Shown: positions 21,431 through 30,742 of the stretch, one piece after another
How the letters are laid out: every line of letters begins with the position of its first letter
Numbering within the stretch: the stretch's first letter is position 1
Source: Alteromonas sp. 1_MG-2023
GTDB taxonomy: Bacteria; Pseudomonadota; Gammaproteobacteria; Enterobacterales; Alteromonadaceae
DNA: 64,000 bases
NCBI RefSeq assembly: GCF_030547075.1
Contig: NZ_JAUOQH010000012.1
Coordinates: 81,830 to 145,829, forward strand
Reading direction: 5' to 3'
The notes under the pieces: model-generated
What the model was told of the DNA's origin: nothing
The model's database searches: none
The model's input: only the letters and a program-made list of their open reading frames with translations
Translations under genes and position numbers: made by a program

Positions 21431-22273
21431 ATGACCACATCTTATAGTGGTGCGCTTAGAAGAATGCGCACTCATGCTGACGACAACAATACGGTTAACT
21501 ACCAGCTTCCTATTGGAGAGCATAACGTCGACATTAACCCTGTCATCGGACAAAAGTTATCCCTTAATTTTACCGGCGACATTAACTGCGTTCATTGCAA
21601 TAGAAAGACGAAAAAGAGCTTTAGCCAAGGCTATTGTTACCCTTGTTTAATCTCGTTGGCCCAATGTGACAGCTGTATTATTAAACCTGAAAAATGCCAC
21701 TACCACGAAGGCACTTGCCGAGAACCACAATGGGGTGAAGAACACTGTTTTAGCGAGCACTTTGTGTACTTGGCTAACACCGGAAACGTAAAAGTTGGAA
21801 TAACTCGCCATGTTACCGACGGTGTATCGACTCGCTGGATGGACCAAGGTGCTACTCAAGCCACGGTCATGTTACGCGTAACTAACAGGTTAACCAGTGG
21901 CTTAGTAGAAATGCTTTGTAAACAGCATATTGGCGATAAAACCAATTGGCGTACTATGTTAAAAAGTGCACCAGACCAGGTTGACTTACTTGAAGTAAAA
22001 GCCGAAATACTGTCGGAGATTGCTGATGGTTTAGCCGAAATTCAGCAGCAGAAAGGGATACAAGCGGTGTCTGAAGCTGACGGTGAAGTTCACAACATTC
22101 ACTACCCTGTTGATACCTATCCTGAAAAAATAAAATCGATAAATTTAGACAAAACACCGGAATTTGAAGGTGTACTTACCGGCATTAAAGGCCAATATTG
22201 GATGCTAGATGGCGACCGTGTTATCAACATTCGTAAATACGCCGGATACAATGTAAATCTGCATGTTGGATAA
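21431..22273 (+). CDS. DUF2797 zinc-ribbon protein of unknown function
   Basis: This 280-residue cytoplasmic protein has a cysteine-rich N-terminal half (CVHCNRKTKKSFSQGYCYPC, then further Cys/His at CDSC, CHYHEGTC and HCF), suggesting one or two zinc sites. The core VYLANTGNVKVGITRH, followed by TRWMDQGA, is the hallmark of DUF2797 and recalls a GIY-YIG-like fold. Function is not established. It probably forms a two-gene operon with ansA. Confidence 0.8.
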   Translation: MTTSYSGALRRMRTHADDNNTVNYQLPIGEHNVDINPVIGQKLSLNFTGDINCVHCNRKTKKSFSQGYCYPCLISLAQCDSCIIKPEKCHYHEGTCREPQWGEEHCFSEHFVYLANTGNVKVGITRHVTDGVSTRWMDQGATQATVMLRVTNRLTSGLVEMLCKQHIGDKTNWRTMLKSAPDQVDLLEVKAEILSEIADGLAEIQQQKGIQAVSEADGEVHNIHYPVDTYPEKIKSINLDKTPEFEGVLTGIKGQYWMLDGDRVINIRKYAGYNVNLHVG

Positions 22274-22583
22274 TGCGTCGTGTACGGTTAAGTGTCATGT
22301 ACGGTAGAGTGTAAGGTAAAGTGTAGTGAGAAATGCGGGATAGCATCTTAAAGAAAGCGTTCCCGCTCATTCTGTGCAGATAAGGTCGCGTTTACTTTAT
22401 CTACACAGTTTAACTTGCTGCATAATTACGCAGTATTAAGCCAGGGGTGAACGCTAAAGTTTTAACTAAGGTTTTAGCCATAGCCGTTATTTCTAGCCCT
22501 TTCAGCTAGCCATTTCAGCTAGCCATTTCAGCTAGCCCTTTAAGCTAGATCTTAAAATCAGCGCTTAAGAGTCGCATTTAAAA
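22274..22583. other. 310-bp intergenic region with 13-bp tandem repeat
   Basis: No gene is supported here. The region contains short similar stretches (gtgtcatgtacggta/gtgtaaggtaaagtgta at the start) and a clear 13-bp tandem repeat at 22489-22552, listed separately. It lies between the convergent DUF2797 and nitroreductase genes. Confidence 0.5.
22489..22552. repeat. 13-bp tandem repeat, about 4-5 copies
   Basis: The unit TTCAGCTAGCCAT occurs at 22501, 22514 and 22527 (the last ends CT), with a diverged copy at 22540 and a partial one before. The core AGCTAGC is itself palindromic. Copy number may vary between strains. Confidence 0.85.
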
Positions 22584-23135
22584 TTAGCGCCAGTATTCGA
22601 AGTAGTCAGAAGTGTCACGCTCGGGCTTCGGTGCAGGTTCAAAAGCCGGCGTACCTAAATATAAAAATCCGACAATCTCGTCATCATCGCTTAAATTAAA
22701 ACCACGTTTTACCGTATCGCATTGGGCATAACTTCCGGTTCTCCACATACCGTTAAAACCCTGCGCCACTGCTGCCATTTGCATAGCCATTACACCACAG
22801 GAGGCTGATGCAATTTGCTCTACACGGGGTACTTTTTCATGCTCAACATGTTTAGCTATTGCCACAATTATCATAGGTGCACGATGAGGCAGTTGCACTG
22901 CTCGTTCAATTTCTTTTTCAGACTTATCGTTCTCGATAGCAGACTGCTCATACAAGATGCCTAGTTTATCTAAGCCTTTACCTTCACAAACGATAAAACG
23001 CCAAGGCGTTAAGCACGCATGATCGGGGGCACGAAGTGCGGCTTGCATAATGTTTTCAAGGGCGTCGCCTGAAGGCGCTGGGGCATTGAGTCTAGGCTGA
23101 GAACTTCTGTTTAACAACAGCGTAAGTGCATCCAT
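22584..23135 (-). CDS. Nitroreductase family protein (YdjA-like)
   Basis: This FMN-dependent nitroreductase-fold enzyme of 183 residues matches the minimal YdjA subgroup. It opens MDALTLLLNRSSQPRL and continues with LRAPDHACLTPWRF, the flavin-binding start. The stretch ASCGVMAMQMAAVAQGFNGMWRTG and the C-terminal IVGFLYLGTP are conserved. The family reduces nitro-compounds or quinones with NAD(P)H; the physiological substrate is unknown. A 163-bp gap with a terminator separates it from doxX upstream. Confidence 0.9.
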   Translation of the reverse strand: MDALTLLLNRSSQPRLNAPAPSGDALENIMQAALRAPDHACLTPWRFIVCEGKGLDKLGILYEQSAIENDKSEKEIERAVQLPHRAPMIIVAIAKHVEHEKVPRVEQIASASCGVMAMQMAAVAQGFNGMWRTGSYAQCDTVKRGFNLSDDDEIVGFLYLGTPAFEPAPKPERDTSDYFEYWR

Positions 23136-23189
23136 TTCAGTATCCTATTATCGAACAAAGCGTTATAGGGAGATCCTACGTTCAATAAT

Positions 23190-23213
23190 AAAAAAAGACC
23201 AGCATAGCTGGCC
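23190..23213 (-). terminator. Terminator downstream of DoxX gene
   Basis: Read on the minus strand, GGCCAGC-TAT-GCTGGTC is followed by TTTTTTT. It lies just past the end of the minus-strand DoxX gene. Confidence 0.88.
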
Positions 23214-23298
23214 TATTTCGATTTAAAAATTTATAGGTAGTATTCGTCTGGGGACGAGTTTGTAAGCTAGGCCGAGTACTAGGCAATCCCCTTTACTA

Positions 23299-23901
23299 TT
23301 AGTCTTGTTTAGCACCAAAGAAATGATCAATGCTGACATAACGGCCACCACCGTAGAAAAATAGCACCAACAACATCGCAAAATAGGTCGCGCCAAATTC
23401 AATACCATTGTTCAGCACCACAAAACTGCCACTTGATGTTAGCCAGTCGTAATTACCATGCGCTTTCAATAAAGATTTAGCGGCACTGAGTTTCTCTGGT
23501 GCAGCCATGACGCTTTCATTAAACGCAATGGTGCCATCGGCTAACCATGACGATGCATCAGCAATTGCCAACCATCCTTTGTCTATATGAACGGTAAATA
23601 TCGCCACTAACATGGTTACCATTAGTGGAATGGCCACTAAGCGAGTGAGCAAGCCTAATAACAAGAGAATACCGCCAACTAATTCTGCGGCTGTGGCTAA
23701 AAAGGCAAGCACTAAAGGAAAGGGCAACCCCAGTCCGTAGTCTTCATTACCAAACCAGTCTACTATGGAAGAAAAGCTACTTGCTTTGTTCCAGCCTGCT
23801 TGAATCATCACGGGTGCTAAATATAACCGTAAAAGCAGCAGAGGTATGCCATCGGCCACACTTAGTTTTTTAAATAGGTTCGCGTATACTTGCTTTATCA
23901 T
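23299..23901 (-). CDS. DoxX-family integral membrane protein
   Basis: From the ATG at 23901 (MIKQVYANLFKKL) this is a 200-residue protein with four hydrophobic segments and the DoxX pattern LLLLRLYLAPVMIQAGWNK, then LAFLATAAELVGGILLLLGL. DoxX proteins are small quinone-related membrane proteins of unclear role; some partner with thiosulfate or redox enzymes. A longer reading from 23976 overlaps the divergent small gene and is unlikely. An about 45-residue loop between TM segments 3 and 4 is larger than in the shortest family members. Confidence 0.85.
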   Translation of the reverse strand: MIKQVYANLFKKLSVADGIPLLLLRLYLAPVMIQAGWNKASSFSSIVDWFGNEDYGLGLPFPLVLAFLATAAELVGGILLLLGLLTRLVAIPLMVTMLVAIFTVHIDKGWLAIADASSWLADGTIAFNESVMAAPEKLSAAKSLLKAHGNYDWLTSSGSFVVLNNGIEFGATYFAMLLVLFFYGGGRYVSIDHFFGAKQD

Positions 23902-23960
23902 AAACAATAGCCTTGTAAAAGGGACTTCAGTTTGTTGTCTTTGTATAGGAACGTGAACAA

Positions 23961-24185
23961 GTGAATAAACTTTCACTTAAAAGTAGAAAACAAACCCGAG
24001 GGAAGCAAATACGGGATAAGCAGACAGTCTCACCGCTTACGCGTCTGTTTGCACGTGGTCATAAAAAAGTAGGTTATAAAAAGACCACTGGCGACTTAAT
24101 GATGCAGCTAAGCGCGAATGATCATAAGCACATCGCTGAAGTTATTGCGCAATGGCTCACAGATGACGAGAATGCTCACAAGTGA
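23961..24185 (+). CDS. Small basic hypothetical protein
   Basis: This is a 74-residue ORF starting at GTG 23961, divergent from doxX and upstream of sppA. The first half is very basic (KSRKQTRGKQIRDK, then RGHKKVGYKK); the second half, MMQLSANDHKHIAEVIAQWL, looks like an amphipathic helix. I do not recognise the family. A shorter start at the internal ATG (MMQLSAND) would leave only the helix. It is kept because its length, position and composition fit a real gene. Confidence 0.5.
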   Translation: MNKLSLKSRKQTRGKQIRDKQTVSPLTRLFARGHKKVGYKKTTGDLMMQLSANDHKHIAEVIAQWLTDDENAHK

Positions 24186-24286
24186 ACAACTTTGCGGTAC
24201 AATCACAAACAATTACAATTAAGTTAGCGCAATCAATCCGATTCGGTAACATAATAAAGTTAAACAAACAGAAGGTAATGTAATTT

Positions 24287-26152
24287 ATGGCTGCCAAAGG
24301 AAACTGGACGAAATCCTTATTTATTGGCCTGTGGACGGTTTTAAACTTCACCCGTAAGCTTTTTTTCAATGTTATATTTTTGGTAATTTTCGTTGGTTTG
24401 ATCATTGCGATTACGTCTCAGGACGACGACCAACTTACGGTGAAAGCCGATAGCGCGCTTCTACTTACCTTAAATGGACAGCTTGTTATTGAAAAAGAAA
24501 GTGTCGATCCATTTGAACAGTTTCTGCAAGATGCCATGGGATCAGAGCCCGATAATCCTGAAGTGCTAGTGCGTGACATAGTAAAAGTTATCGAGAACGC
24601 CAAGCAAGACCGACGGATTAAAGCCCTAGTATTAGACCTTCAAGGGCTAACAGGCGGCGGCTTAGATAAACTTCGCACGGTAGCAAATGCAATCGACGAA
24701 TTTAAAACGTCTGAAAAGCCTGTGTATGCCATTGGTGATTACTATACCAAAGAGCAGTACTATCTTGCGGCTCATGCTAATCACGTTTATTTAAATCCAA
24801 TGGGCTCGTTACTGCTAGATGGCTACGGTCGTTATGGCATGTACTTCAAAGACTTATTGGAAAAGCTCAAAGTTACTACTCATATTTTCCGCGTAGGAAC
24901 GTACAAGTCGGCTGTCGAGCCACTTATCCGTAACGACATGTCAGAAGCGGCCAAAGAAGCTGAGCGCAAGTGGTTAGATGCATATTGGCAGCAATATAAA
25001 GAAGACGTTGCCGCGGCACGAGGCATTCCACTTTCTAACTTTGACGAAACCTTAGCAGGCTTATTAGCCAAGTTTGAACAAGCTGGCGGCGATTTCGCGA
25101 ACTACGCACTACAAAATAACTGGGTAGATGCCCTTAAAACCCGTGAAGAAGTTCGTGTAGAACTAACTGGTTTAGTGGGTGAGAACGACGAAAACCATGG
25201 CGTTAATGTCACTAACTTTAATACTTACTTAAAAGTGGTTAATCCGCCCCTACCCTCTATCAACAATGACATCGACAAAATCGCCATTGTGGTTGCTAAG
25301 GGTACTATCTTAAACGGCAATCAAAAAGCTGGCACCATTGGTGGCGACAGTACCGCACGTTTACTTCGTAAAGCTCGTTTAGATGAAAATGTGAAAGCGG
25401 TAGTACTGCAAATAGACTCGCCAGGAGGCAGTTCGTTAGCCTCAGAGATTATTCGCCAAGAAGTGCTTGAGCTTAAAAACGTAGGTAAGCCTGTCGTAGT
25501 TTCCATGGGTACTTATGCTGCATCTGGCGGTTATTGGATTGCAGCTGATGCAGATCGTATATTCGCAAGCCCAAGTACTATTACTGGTTCTATCGGCGTA
25601 TTTGGTATGTTCATGACCTATGAAAACTCGCTTGATTACTTAGGTGTTCACAGCGACGGCGTAGGCTCTAATGAATTAGCGGGCTTCTCTGCTATTCGTC
25701 CGCTAGCACCTGAATTTGGCAAAATATTGCAGCGTAACGTAGAAACGAGTTATGGCAATTTCTTATCTTTGGTTTCTAATGCCAGAGACATGCCGGTAGA
25801 AGAAGTTGATAGCGTAGCGCAAGGCCGAGTGTGGATTGGTACAGATGCTCTTGAGCTTGGCCTGGTGGATGAACTAGGTACGCTAGAAGATGCTGTTACC
25901 TCTGCGGCAGAGTTTGCAGCGCTAGAAGACTACGATACCTTTTATGTTCAACGTACACTTTCAGCACAAGAGATATTTTGGAAAGAGTTCTTTGGTCAAG
26001 CCTTCACCTTTGTTGGGAAGTGGCAGTTTGCTAATTCAGACTCTGCACTAATCAATGAATTTAAACGTGTACTGGGTGAGTTCGATATTTTCAGTGAACT
26101 CAACGACCCTATGGGTACTTACATTCTTTGCTTGCAGTGCCAAGTAGAATAA
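24287..26152 (+). CDS. sppA: Signal peptide peptidase A (protease IV), long form
   Basis: This inner-membrane, periplasm-facing serine protease degrades released signal peptides. The 621-residue protein is the duplicated 67-kDa form. It has one N-terminal anchor (LFFNVIFLVIFVGLIIAI), an N-terminal half bearing the catalytic lysine K207 (RVGTYKSAVEP), and a C-terminal half with the nucleophile S413 (YAASGGYWIA) preceded by QIDSPGGSSLASE. This Lys/Ser split across the two halves is characteristic of E. coli-type SppA. Confidence 0.96.
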   Translation: MAAKGNWTKSLFIGLWTVLNFTRKLFFNVIFLVIFVGLIIAITSQDDDQLTVKADSALLLTLNGQLVIEKESVDPFEQFLQDAMGSEPDNPEVLVRDIVKVIENAKQDRRIKALVLDLQGLTGGGLDKLRTVANAIDEFKTSEKPVYAIGDYYTKEQYYLAAHANHVYLNPMGSLLLDGYGRYGMYFKDLLEKLKVTTHIFRVGTYKSAVEPLIRNDMSEAAKEAERKWLDAYWQQYKEDVAAARGIPLSNFDETLAGLLAKFEQAGGDFANYALQNNWVDALKTREEVRVELTGLVGENDENHGVNVTNFNTYLKVVNPPLPSINNDIDKIAIVVAKGTILNGNQKAGTIGGDSTARLLRKARLDENVKAVVLQIDSPGGSSLASEIIRQEVLELKNVGKPVVVSMGTYAASGGYWIAADADRIFASPSTITGSIGVFGMFMTYENSLDYLGVHSDGVGSNELAGFSAIRPLAPEFGKILQRNVETSYGNFLSLVSNARDMPVEEVDSVAQGRVWIGTDALELGLVDELGTLEDAVTSAAEFAALEDYDTFYVQRTLSAQEIFWKEFFGQAFTFVGKWQFANSDSALINEFKRVLGEFDIFSELNDPMGTYILCLQCQVE

Positions 26153-26177
26153 ACCTAATTATAGGCAAGGTAACACC

Positions 26178-26696
26178 ATAGCAAGTCACGATTTAACCTC
26201 TCTACAGCGTCAGCACATTGCTGATGCTGTAGAACGCTGCTATCAACGCGCCGATATTTACTTTAAGCGTACATTCCCCCGCCCTGCGCTTACCTATAGA
26301 CGCTCTGGTAAAAACGCCGGCACCGCTTTCTTACAACAAAATCGCATTAATTTGCACCCCGAATTATTCAAGCAGAATGAAAACGAATTCATAGAAGATG
26401 TTATTCCTCATGAAATAAGTCATTTACTTACTTGGCAACTGTTCAAAAAGGTAAAGCCCCATGGTGTGGAATGGCAAGCTATTATGATTGATGTGTTTGG
26501 TCGACCGGCTAATGCCACCCACAGTTTCGATATTGCTGGGGTTATTGGAAAGCAATTTAGCTATACCTGCGAATGCAGTACCCATCAGCTTACGATAAGA
26601 CGACATAATAAAATTTTGAAAGGGGCGCAGTACAAGTGCCGTAAATGTAATAGCGTACTTGTAGAAGAGAAGGTAGAAGAAAAGATAGTTAATTAG
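26178..26696 (+). CDS. sprT: SprT-like zinc metalloprotease, apparent ATA start
   Basis: The reading frame is open and family-like from 26178 (ASHDLTSLQRQHIADAVERC, then YQRADIYFKRTFPRPALTY) to the stop, 172 codons, close to the 165 of E. coli SprT. It contains the HEISH zinc motif and a C-terminal Cys pattern CEC...CRKC. No ATG, GTG or TTG lies between the upstream in-frame TAG and the conserved N-terminus. The codon at the expected start is ATA, preceded by AAGG with 7-nt spacing. The first conventional start (TTG 26352) would remove the first 58 residues. Either an ATA start is used or the gene is a fresh start-codon mutant. Confidence 0.75.
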   Translation: MASHDLTSLQRQHIADAVERCYQRADIYFKRTFPRPALTYRRSGKNAGTAFLQQNRINLHPELFKQNENEFIEDVIPHEISHLLTWQLFKKVKPHGVEWQAIMIDVFGRPANATHSFDIAGVIGKQFSYTCECSTHQLTIRRHNKILKGAQYKCRKCNSVLVEEKVEEKIVN

Positions 26697-26754
26697 TGAG
26701 TTAACTTGCAAGCTCACGCTAGCGTGCATGAGCGCTGCTGTGGCTAACTAAAAC

Positions 26755-27204
26755 CTAGCGGAACCACTGTTTAGTAAATACGTTGTCTAAATCGTTAAAC
26801 GCGGTTTTAAGTAGTGCGGCTAGTTCTTTATATTTCGGTTTTGATTTAACAGAAGACACATTACAGCCTTCAGATCGCATTTTGCTATGAATATCTTGAT
26901 ACCAGCTATTTAACTGAGGCGGTAAATATTGGTTTGAGCGATGCCCTAGCCATAGCAAACCTTGAAGAGGGATACTTAAGAAAAACGCACCAATAGTGAT
27001 GGTTTGGGGAATATAGTCAGTACCCATATTCTGAAGCAGAAGCGCACAAGAGAGTATTGCAGCAGGCGGCATGGTCTTTATCGCAAAGCGAGTGGCCGCA
27101 ACAACCCGACATTCAGGGAAGTATGCATACAACTCTTTTTTGATTGGCCAGGTTTTCATGTAGTGCTGACCATCTTTTAGCATTGCTATCACAGACTGTG
27201 ACAT
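26755..27204 (-). CDS. yfbV: YfbV/UPF0208 inner-membrane protein
   Basis: This 149-residue protein has two hydrophobic segments (FAIKTMPPAAILSCALLL and ITIGAFFLSIPLQGLLWLG) and the family opening MLKDGQHYMKTWPIKKEL. The E. coli homologue YfbV has been linked to insulation of the Ter macrodomain; direct activity is uncertain. The gene is monocistronic, convergent with sprT. Confidence 0.9.
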   Translation of the reverse strand: MSQSVIAMLKDGQHYMKTWPIKKELYAYFPECRVVAATRFAIKTMPPAAILSCALLLQNMGTDYIPQTITIGAFFLSIPLQGLLWLGHRSNQYLPPQLNSWYQDIHSKMRSEGCNVSSVKSKPKYKELAALLKTAFNDLDNVFTKQWFR

Positions 27205-28656
<1,452 letters not shown>

Positions 28657-28712
28657 GCCTTGTTCGATTTCAAGCTCTGTGATGTATTACAGAGCTTGAA
28701 GTCTTTCCTCTT

Positions 28713-29459
28713 ATGATAGCGCTGCCCTACTTAGACATTGATACACCCTTCCCTCCTGTATCTGAAGCACTTGACGATCCAAATGGCCTATTAGCCTTTG
28801 GTGCAGATCTTAGTGCCCAGCGCCTTTTCTCAGCGTACTCTAGCGGTATATTTCCTTGGTTCAGTGATGACGAACCCTTATTGTGGTGGTCACCTAACCC
28901 GCGCTCTATTATTGAATTGGATGATTTCGTGTGCGCAAAGAGCTTACGAAAACTCGCTCGACAAAAGCGCTATAAGGTTACCCTTAATAATGCTTTCGAT
29001 TCAGTAATTAATGCCTGTGCGAATATTCCTCGTAAGAACCCAAATTCACAAGCCCCCAGTCAAGACACCTGGATAACCGAAGACATGCAAAAAGCCTATA
29101 GCTATTTGCATCAGCTTGGTTTAGCCCATTCTGTTGAAGTGTGGGACGGTGATGCACTCGTAGGCGGCCTGTACGGCGTAGGTGTGGGGAAAGTGTATTG
29201 CGGTGAGTCTATGTTTCACAAACAAAGCAATACCTCTAAATTGGCCATGTTAGCGTTAGTTGAGCACATGAAACGAAGCAAGATGGCATTCATTGATTGT
29301 CAGCTGCCTACCGACCATCTTAGCTCGCTGGGCGCAAAAACGATTTTCCGTAACGAATTTATTGAAAAACTGCAGACTAACAACCACACTTTAACCGATG
29401 AAGGCTCTTTGACTGATGAATACAAGCATCAGTGGCACCCGCAGGTTATTACACCGTGA
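28713..29459 (+). CDS. aat: Leucyl/phenylalanyl-tRNA--protein transferase
   Basis: The enzyme appends Leu or Phe to proteins with N-terminal Lys or Arg, making them N-degron substrates for ClpS-ClpAP. The 248-residue sequence shows FPPVSEALDDPNGLLAFGAD, WSPNPRS and VEVWDGDALVGGLYGVGVG, then GESMFH, all conserved. Its TGA overlaps the bpt start (GTGA). The ClpS and ClpA genes that read this tag lie 1.3 to 4 kb downstream on the other strand, so most of the pathway is clustered. Confidence 0.96.
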   Translation: MIALPYLDIDTPFPPVSEALDDPNGLLAFGADLSAQRLFSAYSSGIFPWFSDDEPLLWWSPNPRSIIELDDFVCAKSLRKLARQKRYKVTLNNAFDSVINACANIPRKNPNSQAPSQDTWITEDMQKAYSYLHQLGLAHSVEVWDGDALVGGLYGVGVGKVYCGESMFHKQSNTSKLAMLALVEHMKRSKMAFIDCQLPTDHLSSLGAKTIFRNEFIEKLQTNNHTLTDEGSLTDEYKHQWHPQVITP

Positions 29460-30169
29460 GATTTGGAATTACGCAGTCTTTTGATTGCAGCTATTTGCCC
29501 AACCAGCAAGAACAATTATTAGTTTACGCTGAATCAGACAAACAGTTAGCATGGCGTTATGGTCAACTTATACAAGTTGGTTTCAGACGCAGTGGCGAAC
29601 AAATTTATCGCCCTCATTGCCCTGATTGCCATGCCTGTGAGTCGGTAAGAATTCCGGCTTATTTATTTACACCGTCGAAAAGCCAAAAACGGCTTCTTAG
29701 TCGCAATAAACATTTTGTAGTGAAAAGTGCAGACAGTGCTAACGAGGCGTATTATCCACTGTACGAGAAATATATCTGCGCTAGGCATACCGATGGCAGC
29801 ATGTATCCGCCATCGCGAGAGCAATTTGATAATTTCATTTTGTGTGAATGGAAACGGCCTCTTTTCATCGAGGCTTACGACGGCGATAAGTTAATTGCCG
29901 TTGCGGTTACCGATACCATCGACAATGGTATTGAGCATCAAGCGCTATCGGCACTATATACTTTTTACGATCCAGATTATCAGGTGTCGTCACTGGGGAC
30001 CTGGATGATAATGATGCAAATCGAACAAGCAAAACTTCAAAATCGTGATTTTCTATACTTAGGATATTACGTCGAAGCATGCCAAAAAATGTCTTATAAG
30101 CACAAATTTTTCCCTTATGAGCAATTTTCAGGCAACAAATGGCACTGTTTTGATAAAAAACATGCTTAA
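29456..30169 (+). CDS. bpt: Aspartate/glutamate leucyltransferase (Bpt)
   Basis: Bpt (formerly called Ate in bacteria) transfers Leu to N-terminal Asp or Glu, feeding the same N-degron pathway as Aat. The GTG at 29456 overlaps the aat stop by four bases and gives the standard N-terminus MRFGITQSFDCSYL (237 residues); a longer reading from 29432 is unlikely. The cysteine motif PHCPDCHACESVRIP and the acetyltransferase-fold YTFYDPDYQVSSLGTW block identify the family. Confidence 0.94.
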   Translation: MRFGITQSFDCSYLPNQQEQLLVYAESDKQLAWRYGQLIQVGFRRSGEQIYRPHCPDCHACESVRIPAYLFTPSKSQKRLLSRNKHFVVKSADSANEAYYPLYEKYICARHTDGSMYPPSREQFDNFILCEWKRPLFIEAYDGDKLIAVAVTDTIDNGIEHQALSALYTFYDPDYQVSSLGTWMIMMQIEQAKLQNRDFLYLGYYVEACQKMSYKHKFFPYEQFSGNKWHCFDKKHA

Positions 30170-30244
30170 TCGCTTTACACGCAAGGCAAGATTGGTTAAT
30201 GTCTGCGCGGCAAAAAATTTGAATTACTGAGGTAACTGCTTTAC

Positions 30245-30463
30245 ATGGCAAAAGAAGATTGTATTGAAATGGAAGGTACGGTTCAAGACACCCTACCGAA
30301 TACTATGTTCCGTGTTGAACTAGAAAATGGTCACGTAGTGACAGCACACATTTCTGGTAAGATGCGTAAAAACTATATCCGAATTCTTACTGGCGATAAG
30401 GTCACTGTTGAGATGACTCCTTATGACCTAACAAAAGGTCGTATCATTTATCGCGCCAGATAA
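30245..30463 (+). CDS. infA: Translation initiation factor IF-1
   Basis: This is a 72-residue S1/OB-fold protein, complete and near-identical to the enteric form ([19 protein letters not shown], then [20 protein letters not shown]). It occupies the 30S A-site during initiation. A strong terminator follows. It lies between bpt and clpA, the usual gammaproteobacterial location (aat-infA-clpA). Confidence 0.98.
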   Translation: MAKEDCIEMEGTVQDTLPNTMFRVELENGHVVTAHISGKMRKNYIRILTGDKVTVEMTPYDLTKGRIIYRAR

Positions 30464-30490
30464 TGAGCCATTAAGCGGTCAACGCATTCC

Positions 30491-30526
30491 AAAAAAAAGC
30501 CCAATGTAAATCATTGGGCTTTTTTG
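30491..30526 (+). terminator. Terminator after infA
   Basis: AAAAAAAAGCCCAATG-TAAAT-CATTGGGCTTTTTT: 8-bp stem with A- and T-runs, so it is potentially bidirectional. Confidence 0.93.
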
Positions 30527-30574
30527 TATATGTGTGATTGTACTTGCCGGCAAATAGAATGAACGATGCTTTTG

Positions 30575-30650
30575 TATAAGTACCTGTCAGTATGAGTGCT
30601 TTCAGTTTAAGTACTGTAAGCTCGAGTGCTGTAAGTTCGAAGACGGCAAG
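30575..30650. repeat. 15-bp degenerate tandem repeat between infA and clpA
   Basis: Five tandem units with a consensus near ttcgAGTgCTGtaAG, the best copies at 30591, 30606, 30621 and 30636. They lie between two terminators, in a space with no gene. Confidence 0.75.
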
Positions 30651-30667
30651 CGCAACAAATTAACAGT

Positions 30668-30706
30668 AAAAAAAATGCTACACCCTAAAAGGGTGTAGCA
30701 TTTTTC
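30668..30706 (-). terminator. Terminator after clpA
   Basis: AAAAAATGCTACACCC-TAAAA-GGGTGTAGCATTTTT, a 10-bp perfect stem downstream of the minus-strand clpA gene. Confidence 0.93.
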
Positions 30707-30742
30707 GTCACTAAGCGTCTAGTTAAGACACGTTAAGCAAGT

